NCBI RefSeq assembly: GCF_037975245.1
Contig: NC_092579.1
Span: 4,488,001 to 4,552,000 of the forward strand
From: Apostichopus japonicus
Lineage: Eukaryota > Echinodermata > Holothuroidea > Aspidochirotida > Stichopodidae
Direction: 5' to 3'
DNA length: 64,000 nt
How positions within the stretch are numbered: the first letter of the stretch is position 1; every line of letters starts with the position of its first letter. The notes under the pieces are model-generated. The model had not been told where the DNA came from. It did not search any database and worked only from the letters and a program-made list of their open reading frames with translations. A program made the position numbers and the translations under genes. Positions 1 through 14,200 of the stretch are shown here, in pieces.

Positions 1-76
1 CTGGAAACTCCTTCAGCACAACCCAAATTATCACATACAGAAAAAAGGTACTTGTGTGACACACTTTTCTTACGTT

Positions 77-999
<923 letters not shown>

Positions 1000-2890
1000 T
1001 TCTTGAGTTCTTTCTTCAATTCTCTCTTGAGTTCTTTCTTTCTTGAGTTTTTGAGTTCTTTCATTCTAGGATTCCTTATTTCTTGAGTTCTTTATTCCAT
1101 ATTTTATTTCTTTCTTGATTTCTTCCCTATTTGAGTTCTACCCTGCTTGGGCTCTTCCCTGCTTGAGTTCTTCCTTGCTTAAGTTCTTCCCTATTTGAGT
1201 TCTTTCCTGCTTGAGTTCTTTCCTGCTTGAGTTCTTCCCTATTTGAGTTCTTCCCTATTTGAGTTCTACCCTGCTTGGGCTCTTCCCTGCTTGAGTTCTT
1301 CCTTGCTTAAGTTCTTCCCTATTTGAGTTCTTTCCTGCTTGAGTTCTTTCCTGCTTGAGTTCTTCCCTGTTTGAGTTCTACCCTGCTTGAGTTCTTCCTT
1401 GCTTAAGTTCTTCCCTATTTGAGTTCTTTCCTGCTTGAGTTCTTCCCTATTTGAGTTCTACCCTGCTTGGGCTCTTCCCTGCTTGAGTTCTTCCTTGCTT
1501 AAGTTCTTCCCTATTTGAGTTCTTTCCTGCTTGAGTTCTACCCTGCTTGGGCTCTTCCCTGCTTGAGTTCTTCCTTGCTTAAGTTCTTCCCTATTTGAGT
1601 TCTTTCCTGCTTGAGTTCTTTCCTGCTTGAGTTCTTCCCTATTTGAGTTCTTCCCTATTTGAGTTCTACCCTGCTTGGGCTCTTCCCTGCTTGAGTTCTT
1701 CCTTGCTTAAGTTCTTCCCTATTTGAGTTCTTTCCTGCTTGAGTTCTTTCCTGCTTGAGTTCTTCCCTGTTTGAGTTCTACCCTGCTTGAGTTCTTCCTT
1801 GCTTAAGTTCTTCCCTATTTGAGTTCTTTCCTGCTTGAGTTCTTCCCTATTTGAGTTCTACCCTGCTTGGGCTCTTCCCTGCTTGAGTTCTTCCTTGCTT
1901 AAGTTCTTCCCTATTTGAGTTCTTTCCTGCTTGAGTTCTTTCCTGCTTGAGTTCTTCCCTATTTGAGTTCTTCCCTATTTGAGTTCTACCCTGCTTGGGC
2001 TCTTCCCTGCTTGAGTTCTTCCTTGCTTAAGTTCTTCCCTATTTGAGTTCTTTCCTGCTTGAGTTCTTTCCTGCTTGAGTTCTTCCCTGTTTGAGTTCTA
2101 CCCTGCTTGAGTTCTTCCTTGCTTAAGTTCTTCCCTATTTGAGTTCTTTCCTGCTTGAGTTCTTCCCTATTTGAGTTCTACCCTGCTTGGGCTCTTCCCT
2201 GCTTGAGTTCTTCCTTGCTTAAGTTCTTCCCTATTTGAGTTCTTTCCTGCTTGAGTTCTTCCCTGTTTGAGTTCTACCCTGCTTGGGCTCTTCCCTGCTT
2301 GAGTTCTTCCTTGCTTAAGTTCTTCCCTATTTGAGTTCTTCCCTGTTTGAGTTCTACCCTGCTTGGGCTCTTCCCTGCTTGAGTTCTTCCTTGCTTAAGT
2401 TCTTCCCTATTTGAGTTCTTCCCTGTTTGAGTTCTTCCCTGTTTGAGTTCTACCCTGCTTGGGCTCTTCCCTGCTTGAGTTCTTCCTTGCTTAAGTTCTT
2501 CCCTATTTGAGTTCTTTCCTGCTTGAGTTCTTTCCTACTTGAGTTCTTTCCTGCTTGAGTTCTCTCCTGCTTGAGTTCTACCCTGCTTGAGTTCTTTCCT
2601 GCTTGAGTTCTTCCCTATTTGAGTTCTTTCCTGCTTGAGTTCTTTCCTACTTGAGTTCTTTCCTGCTTGAGTTCTTTCTTGCTTGAGTTCTTTCCTGCTT
2701 GAGTTATTTCTTAGGTTATTATTTAGTTCTTGATTTCTTTCTTTGGTTCTTTCTTTATTTCTCTATCGAGTTGAGTTCTTTCTTTCTTTATTTTTGGATT
2801 CCCTCTTTATTTCTTTCGTGCGTTCTTTCTTGATTTTTTCTTGAACTCTTTTTTGGTTCTTTCTTGAGTTCTTTCATGAGTGGAGATCTT
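1000..2890. repeat. 16-bp minisatellite with 320-bp higher-order structure
   Basis: The monomer is close to TTGAGTTCTTCCCTGC, varying mainly at the fourth cytosine/thymine and at GC/AT near its end. The core, about 1125-2705, is strictly periodic. The diagnostic variant GAGTTCTACCCTGCTTGGGC starts at 1133, 1261, 1453, 1533, 1661, 1853, 1981, 2173, 2269, 2349 and 2445. All spacings are multiples of 16, and the alternation 128+192 gives a 320-bp (20-monomer) higher-order repeat. Both edges decay into irregular TTCTTTCTTGAG-type sequence. No open frame of note crosses the array, so it is non-coding. Confidence 0.93.
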
Positions 2891-4584
2891 TCTTTAGTTC
2901 TGAAAGAGTAACTTAAGTCAGGATTGTATAGCTTTTTCTATAGCTTTACAATAAAGAAAGATTTCCATGCAATTCATTTGTTTCTTCTTCAAATAAATTA
3001 AATCGAGTTTAATATACTAAACTAAATTAAGTCGCATCTGTCTACCAAAGATGATCACGTTTGTTGCGTTACACAATTATTCAAGGAAATAACTATAAAC
3101 CAGTATTTTTGAAACAACAATTTGTTTTAGTACTTAATTGTTTTAACTGAAAATTTCACCAATTCTAAGACTGAAAATATGTGGATTTGCGTTGTGAAAC
3201 TACCACTGCTCATGTAATAATATATTCAAGATGAGAAGTGCGCATGCATGGGCAAATAATACAAACGAATATCGACATACTTAAACATTTTTAAATATAT
3301 CGATATCGAAAAAAAAATTAAGACCCAAGAAATTTCTCTTATTTTAGTGATTTAAGTTTGGTTTCATATTGGACGTCTTATTGTAGACATCGACAGCGGT
3401 TTTCAGATTATCTATGAAAAGCATTTATTTTAAACTTATGATTAAAAGTTTACGCATGCGTAGTTTTATATAGTATGCATATTTTTTACCAACCAACTGT
3501 AATTTTAATATATATGCACATCCCTACCCCCCCCCCCCTCCACCCTTTTTTCTTGGTCACTGCTTATCCCTTTTCTTAAAAAAAAATTACAGCTACATTG
3601 GCATATTGTGTGATATCAGTCAAAATTATGGTAAAATGCTATGGGTCAACTTGAAGTGGATTTATAAGAAGTCGAAATGAATCATTCATTTTGACTGAAT
3701 ATCACTTGAGTAGTGACATTATACTTTGCGAATTACTAACGCTGAAAAAATTGTAAAAAAAAAAATGCTTATGTCATTTTGCGGTTTGAGGATTATGTTA
3801 TATCATAATAATATGCAAAAGATCCATTTCCTTGCAATTTGCGGTACATTTTAATGAATCACCGTGATTACAAAGATTATCAACTTTACAGTGATTTACA
3901 GTGTTCCATTAAATTTTCTGAAGGATTGAGTGGATAACTATGTTTTCGACAGATGTTTTATAAAACAAGTTGGATTTGTCTGTCTCCCCCTCCCCCTCGC
4001 CTCCCCTCCTCTCCCCCTCCCCATTTGACTTCAATCCTTATTTAAAAACATTGGAAATGATAAACGTATCAAGTAACCTTGTTTTTTTTTCTTTGTTTTT
4101 TTTCTTTGTTTTTTTTCTTTGTTTTTTTTTCTTTGTTTTTTGTTGTTGTTAAATTCAGTTAAGATTTTACGGATATATCACGACATAAGTTTCCCAATAA
4201 TAATACTTTTCTCAATCATATTTCCATATAAAACGAATATTCTTTTGAAAGTAACCGTCCGAAAAGTAGTTTTTATTCCTTTACACATGTTCCTCCCTCA
4301 CCTCCCACCTACCCCTTCGCCCCCCATTTTTTCTGCTGCCAATTTCTGTTTCGATTTTGAATTGTTTGTTGCATAAATGAGTTTATATTAGTTTAATTTT
4401 ACAAATATAGTATCTAAAAAATTACAGGGAAAGTGACTTCATAACGGCAGATAAACTGCCAAAGTTAAGGGCACATTCCGGACAATTGACATGCAATAAA
4501 AATGAATATTTTTCAAAACGAAAGAGCAATCGAATTATTACTTGCGCTCAAAGTTGTCTCTTTTTGTTGAAATTATAAATCTTA

Positions 4585-4589
<5 letters not shown>
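2891..4589. other. AT-rich intergenic sequence
   Basis: No supported gene. It holds a C-rich run near 3525-3545, a CT-rich stretch at 3983-4022, and a T-rich stretch at 4081-4150 made of GTTTTTTTTCTTT units. The short open frames over these tracts are by-products of the low-complexity sequence. Confidence 0.6.

Positions 4590-4678
<89 letters not shown>
4590..4678. repeat. (TA)n microsatellite
   Basis: About 89 bp of pure TA. The open frames that cross it on both strands encode only alternating Ile-Tyr and are not genes. Confidence 0.95.
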
Positions 4679-4679
<1 letters not shown>

Positions 4680-7560
4680 TTTTTACCTTGCAATGTCCCT
4701 CGCGCTAAGTGTCTAATAGAAGCGAGAGCTCCACGTAATAAGTTGATATAGACCTGTCCCATTGGAAGAAATATTATAGGCCTCTTGTTGAGGCAAAACT
4801 TGCTCCTTTGAGATAGTAGGCTTTTTTATCTCGAATATTTCTAATTTGCTTTAAAGCTCTGTTACAAGAACACACTATATTCAATTATGCCATATCCGAA
4901 ATCGGTTAGTAAAACTTATAACAGAAAAAAAAGAAGCCCGCCGATGGATTTAACACGACTCCCGATGGACCTTCTTCGTAATATTTCGCCGTAACGAGCC
5001 GTATGTCATACGAGCAACTCGCCGTCGCATGCTGTTCCACTTGAGCAAGAAGGTGATGGAGTAGCAATGAAACGTTAGGTATCTAGGGACACTTTATCCA
5101 TATTGATCAAAGAGGTTCGAATCAATCATACATTTTCGCCTATATTATTTTTCTTTTCTACAGCGGTAAGTCCTGTAGCGCGAAAACGCTAGAGGCGCGC
5201 AGGCGACGCGCTCCGTTGCGTCACGTCCTCCAACGCGACACAAGAGGAAAGCAAGCATGAATAGACCCAAGAATTTGTTTCAAACTTTAATGAACCAAAG
5301 ATTTGTTTAGTTATATTTCCTAGTTCCCTTCTCTTGGGTAACACAACCTTGACGAAATGGACTTAATTAATGGTTGGGTTTTTTTTGTTGTTTTTGTTTT
5401 TGTGTGTGTTTGTCCTTATTAAGGAATTGAAAATGAGTATGTAAAAGGACATCAATCATTCGGCTATTTCAAGATATTTTTGCCTTTCAACTTGACAAAA
5501 CTGGTTAGGTTGTGTCACGTGACCAAAGGGAGGCCAAAGGGATTTTCCTCAAAAAAAAAAAAAAAAAATTTTAGAGGACAGTTTAAATATAACTGGTGGC
5601 GTACTTGGACATTACCTTTCTGATGTAAATTACCAGCTAGCCTATGTTTCAAATATACGGTATAGGCCTATATTGTACCAGTATTAACTTAGTTTTCATG
5701 GTGATATATCAATGAAATCGATTTAATTCCGGTCCAATGCTTGGGAGTAGTGAGCAACCTAAACGAAGAACAAGTTTCATTTGGTTTTGAAAATTAAATT
5801 TAAAATGGCTCCTTATACTCAACCAGTCATGTTTGTTTCAAATTTGTTTTGTCATCATGGATGTTCGAGAGATATATTTATCCATTTATGACGGTTATAT
5901 TATATGCATAACCTTTTAAATTGCTTAGAAATTAAAAGGGTTTCTAAAAAAAAAAAAAAAATTCTCGAACAGATATTTAAGGTCTCTCTAAAACAATGAA
6001 CAAGAATAAATAAAGGTTTTTTTTTTAAGGGAATTGTATATTTATGGATGAATTTGATTAATGGGCAAATGTTGCACGCAAAACTTCAACGCGAAAAACT
6101 GCAAAATTATAAATCTAACTTGTGATTTGAATTATATATCGTTTGGACTATTAACCAATCAAAACGGACCATTACGTCATAAATAAACGGAAAGTGCAAA
6201 TACGAAATCAGGGGGGCAAAAGAAGCCAAAACCATGAAGTCATTAATGATAGTTACAGGTTAGCAAAATTGATTTTTTTTTTCTGATTAGAGATTAACTA
6301 TTACAATAACAGTTGCCTGCAGCTCTGAAAAACGTTATTTACAGCCTGTCAACAATTGGTTTTGCTGTTTTGAATACTGCAATATCGTTTCTTTAATATG
6401 ATTCAGTTGTAAATGGAATACATCAGATTTCAGAAATATTGAAACAATTTCCTTTTCCAGCCTCAACCCATATTACTCATGAAGTTATCGGTATAATAAA
6501 TATATATGATGGTTGTAAGATCTTTTTTTTAAATGACTTATAGATAAGGAATAAAAAAAATATGTAATGTCCACAACTTCCGACAAAAAGGGAGGATTTA
6601 GTCCTTTATCCAATGTTTATAAATTATAAAGAAGTCAAATAAGAAATAGTCCATTCCGACTGTTTGAAATAACTATAGTTGGTGACCAAGTATTGCCTTA
6701 TTTTCTAGCATATTATTGCTAAAGCTGCAATTATCGATGTACACAAACTGAGAATAATGACTGATGTTTGTAAGAAAGTTGATAACTTTACAAATTTCAT
6801 TAACACTTTTGACAATATACATAATAAATTTACGCCAAATGGTTAACCCTGATAGGAAGATCGCCCCCAAAAAGGCTCACAAAACGTGAATTTGTTGTTG
6901 TAGTTCTGGTGACGTCATTATACTACAAAAGTAAGCGGTTCTGTTTGTGTGATATAACAGTACGACTTATCTGTCTCAATGAAGCAAATTAATTGAATGT
7001 CTATAACTAACTAGTGGAGTATCAGGTATCATGTCAGAAAGCAAGAGATTACGTAAGAATCGAGAACAAGAAACACAGTTTAATTTCTAAATAAAAAAAA
7101 ACGATTGAAATTGATAACATTTTGTAAAAGATTAATGACAGAACATAAAATCTTGTGGTAATTTTTGTAATATAAGATTACAATATATTTGCTTTTATCA
7201 TCTTGCCGATTCTTTGTGGTTATTTGAAAGAAAGTTTGCTTTTTCGGATTTGAACTTGACTGAAGCATTTTGGTCTTTGCAACCTTGAAACTAAATAAAA
7301 AAATGCTTACACAAGTCAATTCAAGTTGTTCGTTATGTAAATATTACGATTTCTACTGCAAGTATCAATCAAAGCCATGACCTCAATTGTTTTTTTTGGT
7401 TGTTTAACAAGACCGATGATAATATCATAACATAAACATAAGTTTATTTAAATTTATTTTTATATCAATGATACAACCAATAATTAAAAAAATTCAATTC
7501 AAACATTGCTTATAAAGAAACAATGTTCTACGCAATGAATCAAATCCATTTTTTATTTCT
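4679..7560. other. Intergenic, no supported gene
   Basis: AT-rich sequence with scattered homopolymer A runs (about 5551, 5946). No exon-like frame with good splice sites and no recognised repeat family was found. Confidence 0.55.
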
Positions 7561-8260
7561 TTGCATTATTATTTAAAAAAATATGGAAATGGAAATTATA
7601 AGCTATCAACTCTAGTTACGTTAGTCATTAAAGAACATACTTTCGCTATTGATCTCGGTGTTGTGTCAACTTTAAAACCATTTCTGGCTCGCAAATATAA
7701 CGTTCGGGTGTTGAAATCCAGTTTTCCTGGCAGCTGGGAATTAAAAGTGAAATGGTCTGTACAGGATACTGTCAACCATATACATTTACTCCTTAAAATG
7801 AACAAATTCTCGCTAATGACAGCGGTGTTATGTAAACTTCTAAACTTCGGGTATAAATAAATGGCTCGTAAATAACGTTCGGGCGTTAATTCCAGCTTTC
7901 CCGGGTTATCAACTAAAAATTGTTTCTGCGTATATACAAACAGTGCAAAGGCGCGCATGTTGCAAGATGTGTGCGGAGTGTTTCTTTTGTCCAGGGTTAT
8001 TGGCACCTCTCGGGGCGATTTGATGCGCGTTGCTACCATCATTGATATGGTTTAACATCATTATCATTATCATCAGCAGTGTTGTCATCAACGTACGGCG
8101 CGAGGGTGATAGCCATGGCCTCAAATTAATTGTCATGTGTGGCTATCTTCGCCCATATAAGAATGCTAATTTTGTTCTTTTCCACTTCAGCGCACGGGTT
8201 TATGAACTAACACCTTTCCGAATGACACCTATTGAAAAGCGTGCATGGTGTGGATAACTT
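7561..8260. other. Overlapping open frames on both strands, coding status unsupported
   Basis: Open frames of 99 codons (plus, 7561-7860) and 148 codons (minus, 7596-8042) overlap on opposite strands. Neither translation shows a domain, a biased composition or a recognisable family. Base composition is more balanced than in the surroundings, which by itself lengthens chance frames. An internal near-repeat is visible: the phrase running from a GGCTCG(C/T)AAATA start through ACGTTCGGG to a TTCC(A/C)G end occurs at about 7686 and again near 7863. I do not call a gene. Confidence 0.3.
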
Positions 8261-10978
8261 GTGTGTATCGTTGCTTAAGATTGGACCGGTAAATTGGTTA
8301 TGACACAGACGATAAAGTAGAAACGAGTTTATGATGCGAGAAAAGCTCTTTTTAAATGTTATACAATGAAAAAGTGCTGTTGTCTCCTGCGGGTGAATTT
8401 AACACCTCTTCTAGGTCCAATGTTTAATATTATATAAAGTGTCTTTACGCACATGTGCTTCGATTCAGAAAACTTAAAATGAATAAATTATAATTAAATA
8501 TATTTGAAGTAGCGTCTTTTCCTGCGATACTATAGAAATGTCAAGTAATGTAACTAGAGAAAAAAAAGGAGAGAAAAAAATAATGAGTGTTAAAATGATG
8601 AATAGACGCAATATTTTGTAATACATGAATGAAAAAAACAATTTCCACCAAAAGTTGGCAAAATCAATTTCATTCGTTTATAGATTCAATGTCAACTTTA
8701 ATATCAAGCGACAGTGTGTCTCGTAAAGGCTCGGCAATACAATATAAAAGAAAGTGTATATCACAAGGCTATTATTGAAAGCGAGACAGAGGTGTGTGAG
8801 GAAGACTTTATCAACTTTAACTGAAGGCTATGGAGTTCATGGGCGAGGGGATCATTATATATCTTGATAAGCAAGGAACTTTACCCTGTTTCTGGAAGTA
8901 CTTAGAAGTACATTTTACGTTGTGAAGATTTTATTGATAGAAAAAGTATATACTTCGTTTTGCTAGACAGCTATAATGATCTTATGTTGGTTGAATATTA
9001 GGATAACAGTAATAGCTACGATAGTTTTATAAAATAATGATGACGTCATCGCCGATAAGTCAAAGCTAATATAAAGTTGGTATCGACCTGTTACTAGAAG
9101 TTTCCGAAAGTATTAGACTGGATCTGACTTTGCATATCATTTCTGAGACATACATGCGCTGGTGGGATGGGGGATGGGTTAGGGGTGGGGTGGGGGTGGG
9201 GGTTGGGGTGGGGGTGTGGTGGTGGTAGGTCTTTGGGTATGGGTTAAACTCAATAACAATGGCTACCAGGAAAGAAATAAGATTCTTAGACGTAAGCAGG
9301 GACACACGACCACAAGTTTTTTTTTTTTAAGATGCTTATCATTTTGGAGGCAATGCGTAACCTTTGAAGGTTGCAAGGCAGAAGCCACAGAGATAGTTCA
9401 GTGTAAAGAACAAAAATATCTGATTAATTTCGACGTTGAAGGCTGCAGTTTCTTTAAGACGCTACCCTACCACATATATATATAGGGGAGAGGTCTAGCC
9501 TGTAAAGCCTACACTTGACGTCAGATTTGGTTATCCAATGTTCACTTTGTAATCCTTTTGGGTTTTATTTTACCCTTGGGAGGCCATTTTAGCTGGTAAA
9601 TAGGTTGGTTTGCCTTACTTTTAGCCTCTTAGGCTCGAGCCCACAGCCTCTTAGATAGTAGGTTTCATTGCTTCTAAAGCCACCTAACAGTACCACTCGC
9701 CCGATCCCTATTGTTATAACGGTCAGTAACATGCTTATATATGTTTTAATCAATTTCATTATTTCCAAATTTTATACAAACATGTAAATTTTCTATTTTG
9801 AGTGTATATTTTGCCAAATGAAATTCATATTTGAAAATAGGTTACGTAACATATGACAGGAGATATCTCATCTGTTAAGTGGACTGTATCATTTTGAATC
9901 ATTAATCTGCTGTTAAAAGAGAGGTTTGATTCAAATTTATTATTCCTACTTTAGCTGATATTCACAGTGCAGCCTATAAATAGACCTGTTGGATATGTAT
10001 TCTTTCATACAGACTTCAAAACAAACTACCTCCATTGTTTAAATCTATAGTAGTTAACATCTAAAAATTAAATACACCAGTCACATTAAATCAATTTCTC
10101 TCGTTGTATTTGATGAGTAGGCTACAATCACATCAGCAGGTCTGCGTTCACTTTCTCTCATTTGTTAATAACCATCTCTTCATATTAAGTGTATTTGATC
10201 ATTTTTGTTATTACCGTATATCATCCATGCTAGTATTTTAGTTATTTGTACTTTTCGTCAATTCTCACGTGAATTCCCATTTGTGTGAAATTCTGCAACA
10301 TATAATTATTGTTATTATTAATACCAGCCTGAGCATTATAGTGTCATTAAATGAAAGCTAAATAGCTCCTGATATATGAACGTTAATTTGGTGGCTAAAA
10401 CAATTCACGCAAACATCGTGCTGTTATGTACCGTTATAATCAAGGCTATGATTGGACAATTGAATGTGATAAGTCATGAATATTCACAAACTGTATATCA
10501 ATTTAAATCAATCTGGATTATCGAAACGTTTGAATTTGTTCTTATTTCAATACATATATATTTTAGAATCGAATAATAGATCTTTACCACAATGAACTGA
10601 AGGAAGTTAATTGAAGTCACAATATAGGCATTATAACCGTGTGTTTAATAAACAATTGGTGCATTAAGATATATAGTATCTTAATATTTTAACTTTGAAT
10701 ATTTTCAGTTTTTTTCTTTAATCAGGCAGTCTTTAAGTTTAAGTGTATTTGTCTATTAATTTATGAATAATGTTACGATTGCATTATAGATTTGTAAATA
10801 TCTTTGTTGTTACACCCGAAGTCAGCAATGCTATTAATCTTGTCCATATCTGCTATATCCATACCATAGCTATTATTGTACACATAACACGGATTTAAAT
10901 TGTACCAGTTCTTCTTATTTTAAAGCAGTTTTAATTTTTATAACATTTCCTTAAACAACCCCATAGTAATGATATATA
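8261..10978. other. Intergenic with a G-rich tract and a possible SINE-like repeat
   Basis: Holds a strongly G-rich tract at 9160-9235 (GGGG runs separated by one or two T), then AT-rich sequence. The stretch 9640-9710 resembles 13190-13260: both share a CTCTTAGAT block, a TTTCAT block and a GCTTTCTAA/GCTTCTAAAG block in the same order. This suggests two diverged copies of one small repeat, perhaps tRNA-derived; confidence in that is low. Confidence 0.4.
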
Positions 10979-11018
10979 AATGTATATATATATATATATC
11001 TATATATATATATATATA

Positions 11019-11107
11019 TAGGGATTTTGCGACGTCATGACAAAATGTGTGTTTGTTTGAGTATATATATAAATATATATATATATATAAACACACACAC
11101 ACACACA

Positions 11108-11141
<34 letters not shown>

Positions 11142-11217
11142 CATATTCATTTCATATATATATATATGTATATACTCAAACGAACACACATTTTGTCATG
11201 ACGTCACAAAATCCCTA
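11019..11217. mobile_element. 195-bp inverted-repeat element (MITE-like) with TA flanks
   Basis: The ends 11021-11066 and 11170-11215 are inverted copies of each other over about 45 bp. Both begin GGGATTTTG, continue with GACGTCATGACAAAATGTG and differ at only two or three positions. The interior is TA/CA microsatellite. Each end is bounded by TA, as expected for a Tc1/mariner-type insertion, but flanking TA tracts make that duplication weak evidence. The whole unit would extrude as a long hairpin. Alternative: an inverted duplication not caused by transposition. Confidence 0.7.
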
Positions 11218-14200
11218 TTTCCCTTGTCGTCAGTATTCAGAAGATGGAAGTTAATTAATCAAGGTATAATCTCCAAGAACTATTCATTTCACAAGCAAGG
11301 TTGTTTCCCATACGATTCTCTTTGATCGTGTGTCTATAGAATGAATTTGACAAACTTCCAAAGACTCCTGCTCTCTCTACCTCTATCTATATGTCCTTTA
11401 CAGCTAAGACGTATACAGCCTTAGATATCCTCGGGATGAATTTCAATTTTTTCCATCATTTTCACTCCAATGCAATTCGCCAATGAATTAACTTTCTATG
11501 ATCTTTTTGCGGATTTCTATATTTTAATCCAATCCGAATTTGTGAAAGAGATTTTTATATCGAATGAGAGCGAAAAAAGAAGAAGAAGAAAAAGTAGAAG
11601 AACAAGAAGAAAGTGAAGAAGAAAAGAACAAGAAGAACTGAAAGAAGATAATTACAAATACTAATTGAATTTGTATATTGCCTTTCCGGCGTTCCAAAGG
11701 GTGATGTATTGTTGTCGATATAATTGTAATGAAACTACCGCATGGTCGCGCCTCCCACGAGACTTGTACAATAGTTACTTTGACGACAAACCTCTCCCTT
11801 GGGAGAACAACAAGAATTCACTCCAAATGCAAATCTGTGTTTTGGGAATTAAATGCCAAAAAAAAAAAAAGGAGAAGGAAAAGAGAAAAAATGAAAAAAG
11901 GAGAATTCACTTTCGTGAAGCAAGTACAAGCATGAACATTTGAAATAAAACGGAGTTAGTAATCTTTCTTATCTTTGTTTCCCGGGGACAAGTTAGTTGA
12001 CAGCAAGTTTGATGTATTGATCTCATTTTCTCTTTTGAGTCAAAAAAAAAGAAAAGAAAATTAAACTCACTTATTGTTTTTCTTTCCTTTTTCTTTCTTT
12101 CTATCTTTATTTTTTGGGCGCAAAACCAAACGTAAAAAAAAATTCGTAGATCTTAATCTTCAGATTTGATAAATGACTACGTTGGAATTGAAAATTGCCT
12201 GAAACTGTATAATTACGTTTTTAATGTTCCCGTGATAATTCTGCTTCTACTTAAGACAATATTTTCAGGGGAAAAGATAAAAAAAATAAAAGAAACAAGA
12301 AAAATAATGAATAAAGTCTTATAAAATATTAAAAAAGTGTCTTCAACTTTGTAGGTAGACAGGGTATAGTCTGAAAGGAAGTTGATATCATCTCTTTGAA
12401 ATGAAATTAAGAATTTATGCAAGAAAGTGGGAGAGAGAGAGAAAGATGAAAATTCAAGATTTACTTATGGAGCAGTACTTTGAAAGGATATAACCGTTCT
12501 AAGGTAAAATAATAAGAATTTCTAATCTAAGAATTCCTTGTTATGTTGGATTACCGTTAATCAGTGTTATATATGGTGATAGATAAAATCATTTCAGGAA
12601 GGAAGGAAATTCGGTGAAATTTTCGAGACGTAGTGTCGATTCATGGCAAAAGTTGGTTATTTTGAAAACCTTTTCATCCGCCCCAATACACCCCCCTTTG
12701 CCCTCACCTTATTGTGCAACGTTTACATAACACATGGGTTTAATTTTTGTTAGTATAAGTTGTACAACAGCCACGTAAAACACGTTAATCTGGATATGCG
12801 GTTGGCTTTGATTGTCGACTGTGAAACTTGAAAATGCACTTTAATGCACTTTACATAACTATCGATAAATAACATCATCTGACCCTCGACGAGAACTGGT
12901 AGTAAATATATAGCTTCTTTTTGCAGTCTTATTATACAATTAACTAACAACCTGATAATTACGGGTATACTAAGAGTTACAGTGTACCCATGGTTAACTG
13001 AGTTCAAGTCTGAGTACAAGGCGGGTATACGTGTACTCAATCCTGCGCTGAAATTTATAAAAGTTAAATTTGAAGGTTTACAGTCTTCATTAAGGTCAAG
13101 GCCGTCTCATACGACTTTACAACAGTTAAACCCCTGGTCATCGTGTATTTCTACTGGACAATCCCCCCTCCCCCCAATCTTACTTTGGCTGGCTGAATCC
13201 AGCTCCTCTTAGATGCTATATTTCATAGCTTTCTAATGCTACCGCCTTCATACATTCGACCATATCACTAGATTATACGATTGAAAGTATAAGGACTCAC
13301 AAAAGGTCTTGATCTTTGTGTTAAGTCAACAGTTATGCCAAACTTTACGAGATATTTACACTAAATTATTGGGAGTTAAGTGTCAATAAACTGACATTTA
13401 ATTGATTTGAATGAAAACCTGAAAGAGCTTTCATTTCATTCCTTAATCACGACAAACTTTTTGATAAATAATTCCAACGGTTGTTAATGACGGTATATCT
13501 TCAGATATAGGCACCAGGGTTATGGCTATACACTTCATTCAATTTTATGGTCTGGATGAAAAGGGTTGGGGAGGGAAATTATCTATTTCCTGCGTCATTG
13601 AATCTTGTAGGTTATTCTTGTTCCTGTAGGCATACTGTTGTTATGTATTAGCACATTCTATATTCACGTTCACTTTTTGTTGTATTTGCATAAATTACAA
13701 AAAAAAAAACTTGCTTTCTCGTCGAGTTACATGAGTGATTAAATCCAACCCGACGATGCCCGTACAGGATAGATAGTTTGAGTCAAGCCCCTTTTATTCT
13801 ATCATGGAGGAAGATACACGAAAGATATGACCTACTTTTTTTTGTCTTTAGTCCGAAAATCTAAACAAAAATCAGTGCATGGTTTGTTTGCGTAGCATAT
13901 GCTGACCGTAGAAGGCAACTTTTTTTTTTTAAGTTTGTCGTTTAACTGTATATATTGTTCTTCGCGTTTTACTTAATTTAAATTGAATTATTCTCTATAA
14001 TTGTCTTATTTATCTGTGTTATTTGTGATCTTCGGCACTGTTGTAGTATTTTTCTCTTTAAATAATTTGTATGGTGTTTCATGTTTCATTGGATGAATTA
14101 TTAAATGCGTTTCTGTACATCATTACATGATATTGATAACTACTTAATGGACAATGGAACATACTGCTGTTCTGACCTACAAACTTGGCTTCAGTCTAAC

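Noticed and set aside
1000-2890. CRISPR-like array
   Set aside because: Units are contiguous 16-mers without unique spacers in a eukaryotic genome.
4538-4762. Open frames on both strands over the (TA)n tract
   Set aside because: Translation is alternating Ile-Tyr from the microsatellite; the same applies to frames at 10938-11325, 45600-46191 and 38601-38843.
7596-8042. 148-codon minus-strand open frame
   Set aside because: No recognised family, overlaps opposite-strand frames, and has no supporting splice sites or motifs.
11665-11943. 92-codon plus-strand frame
   Set aside because: Ends in a Lys/Glu-rich low-complexity stretch and lacks recognisable similarity.
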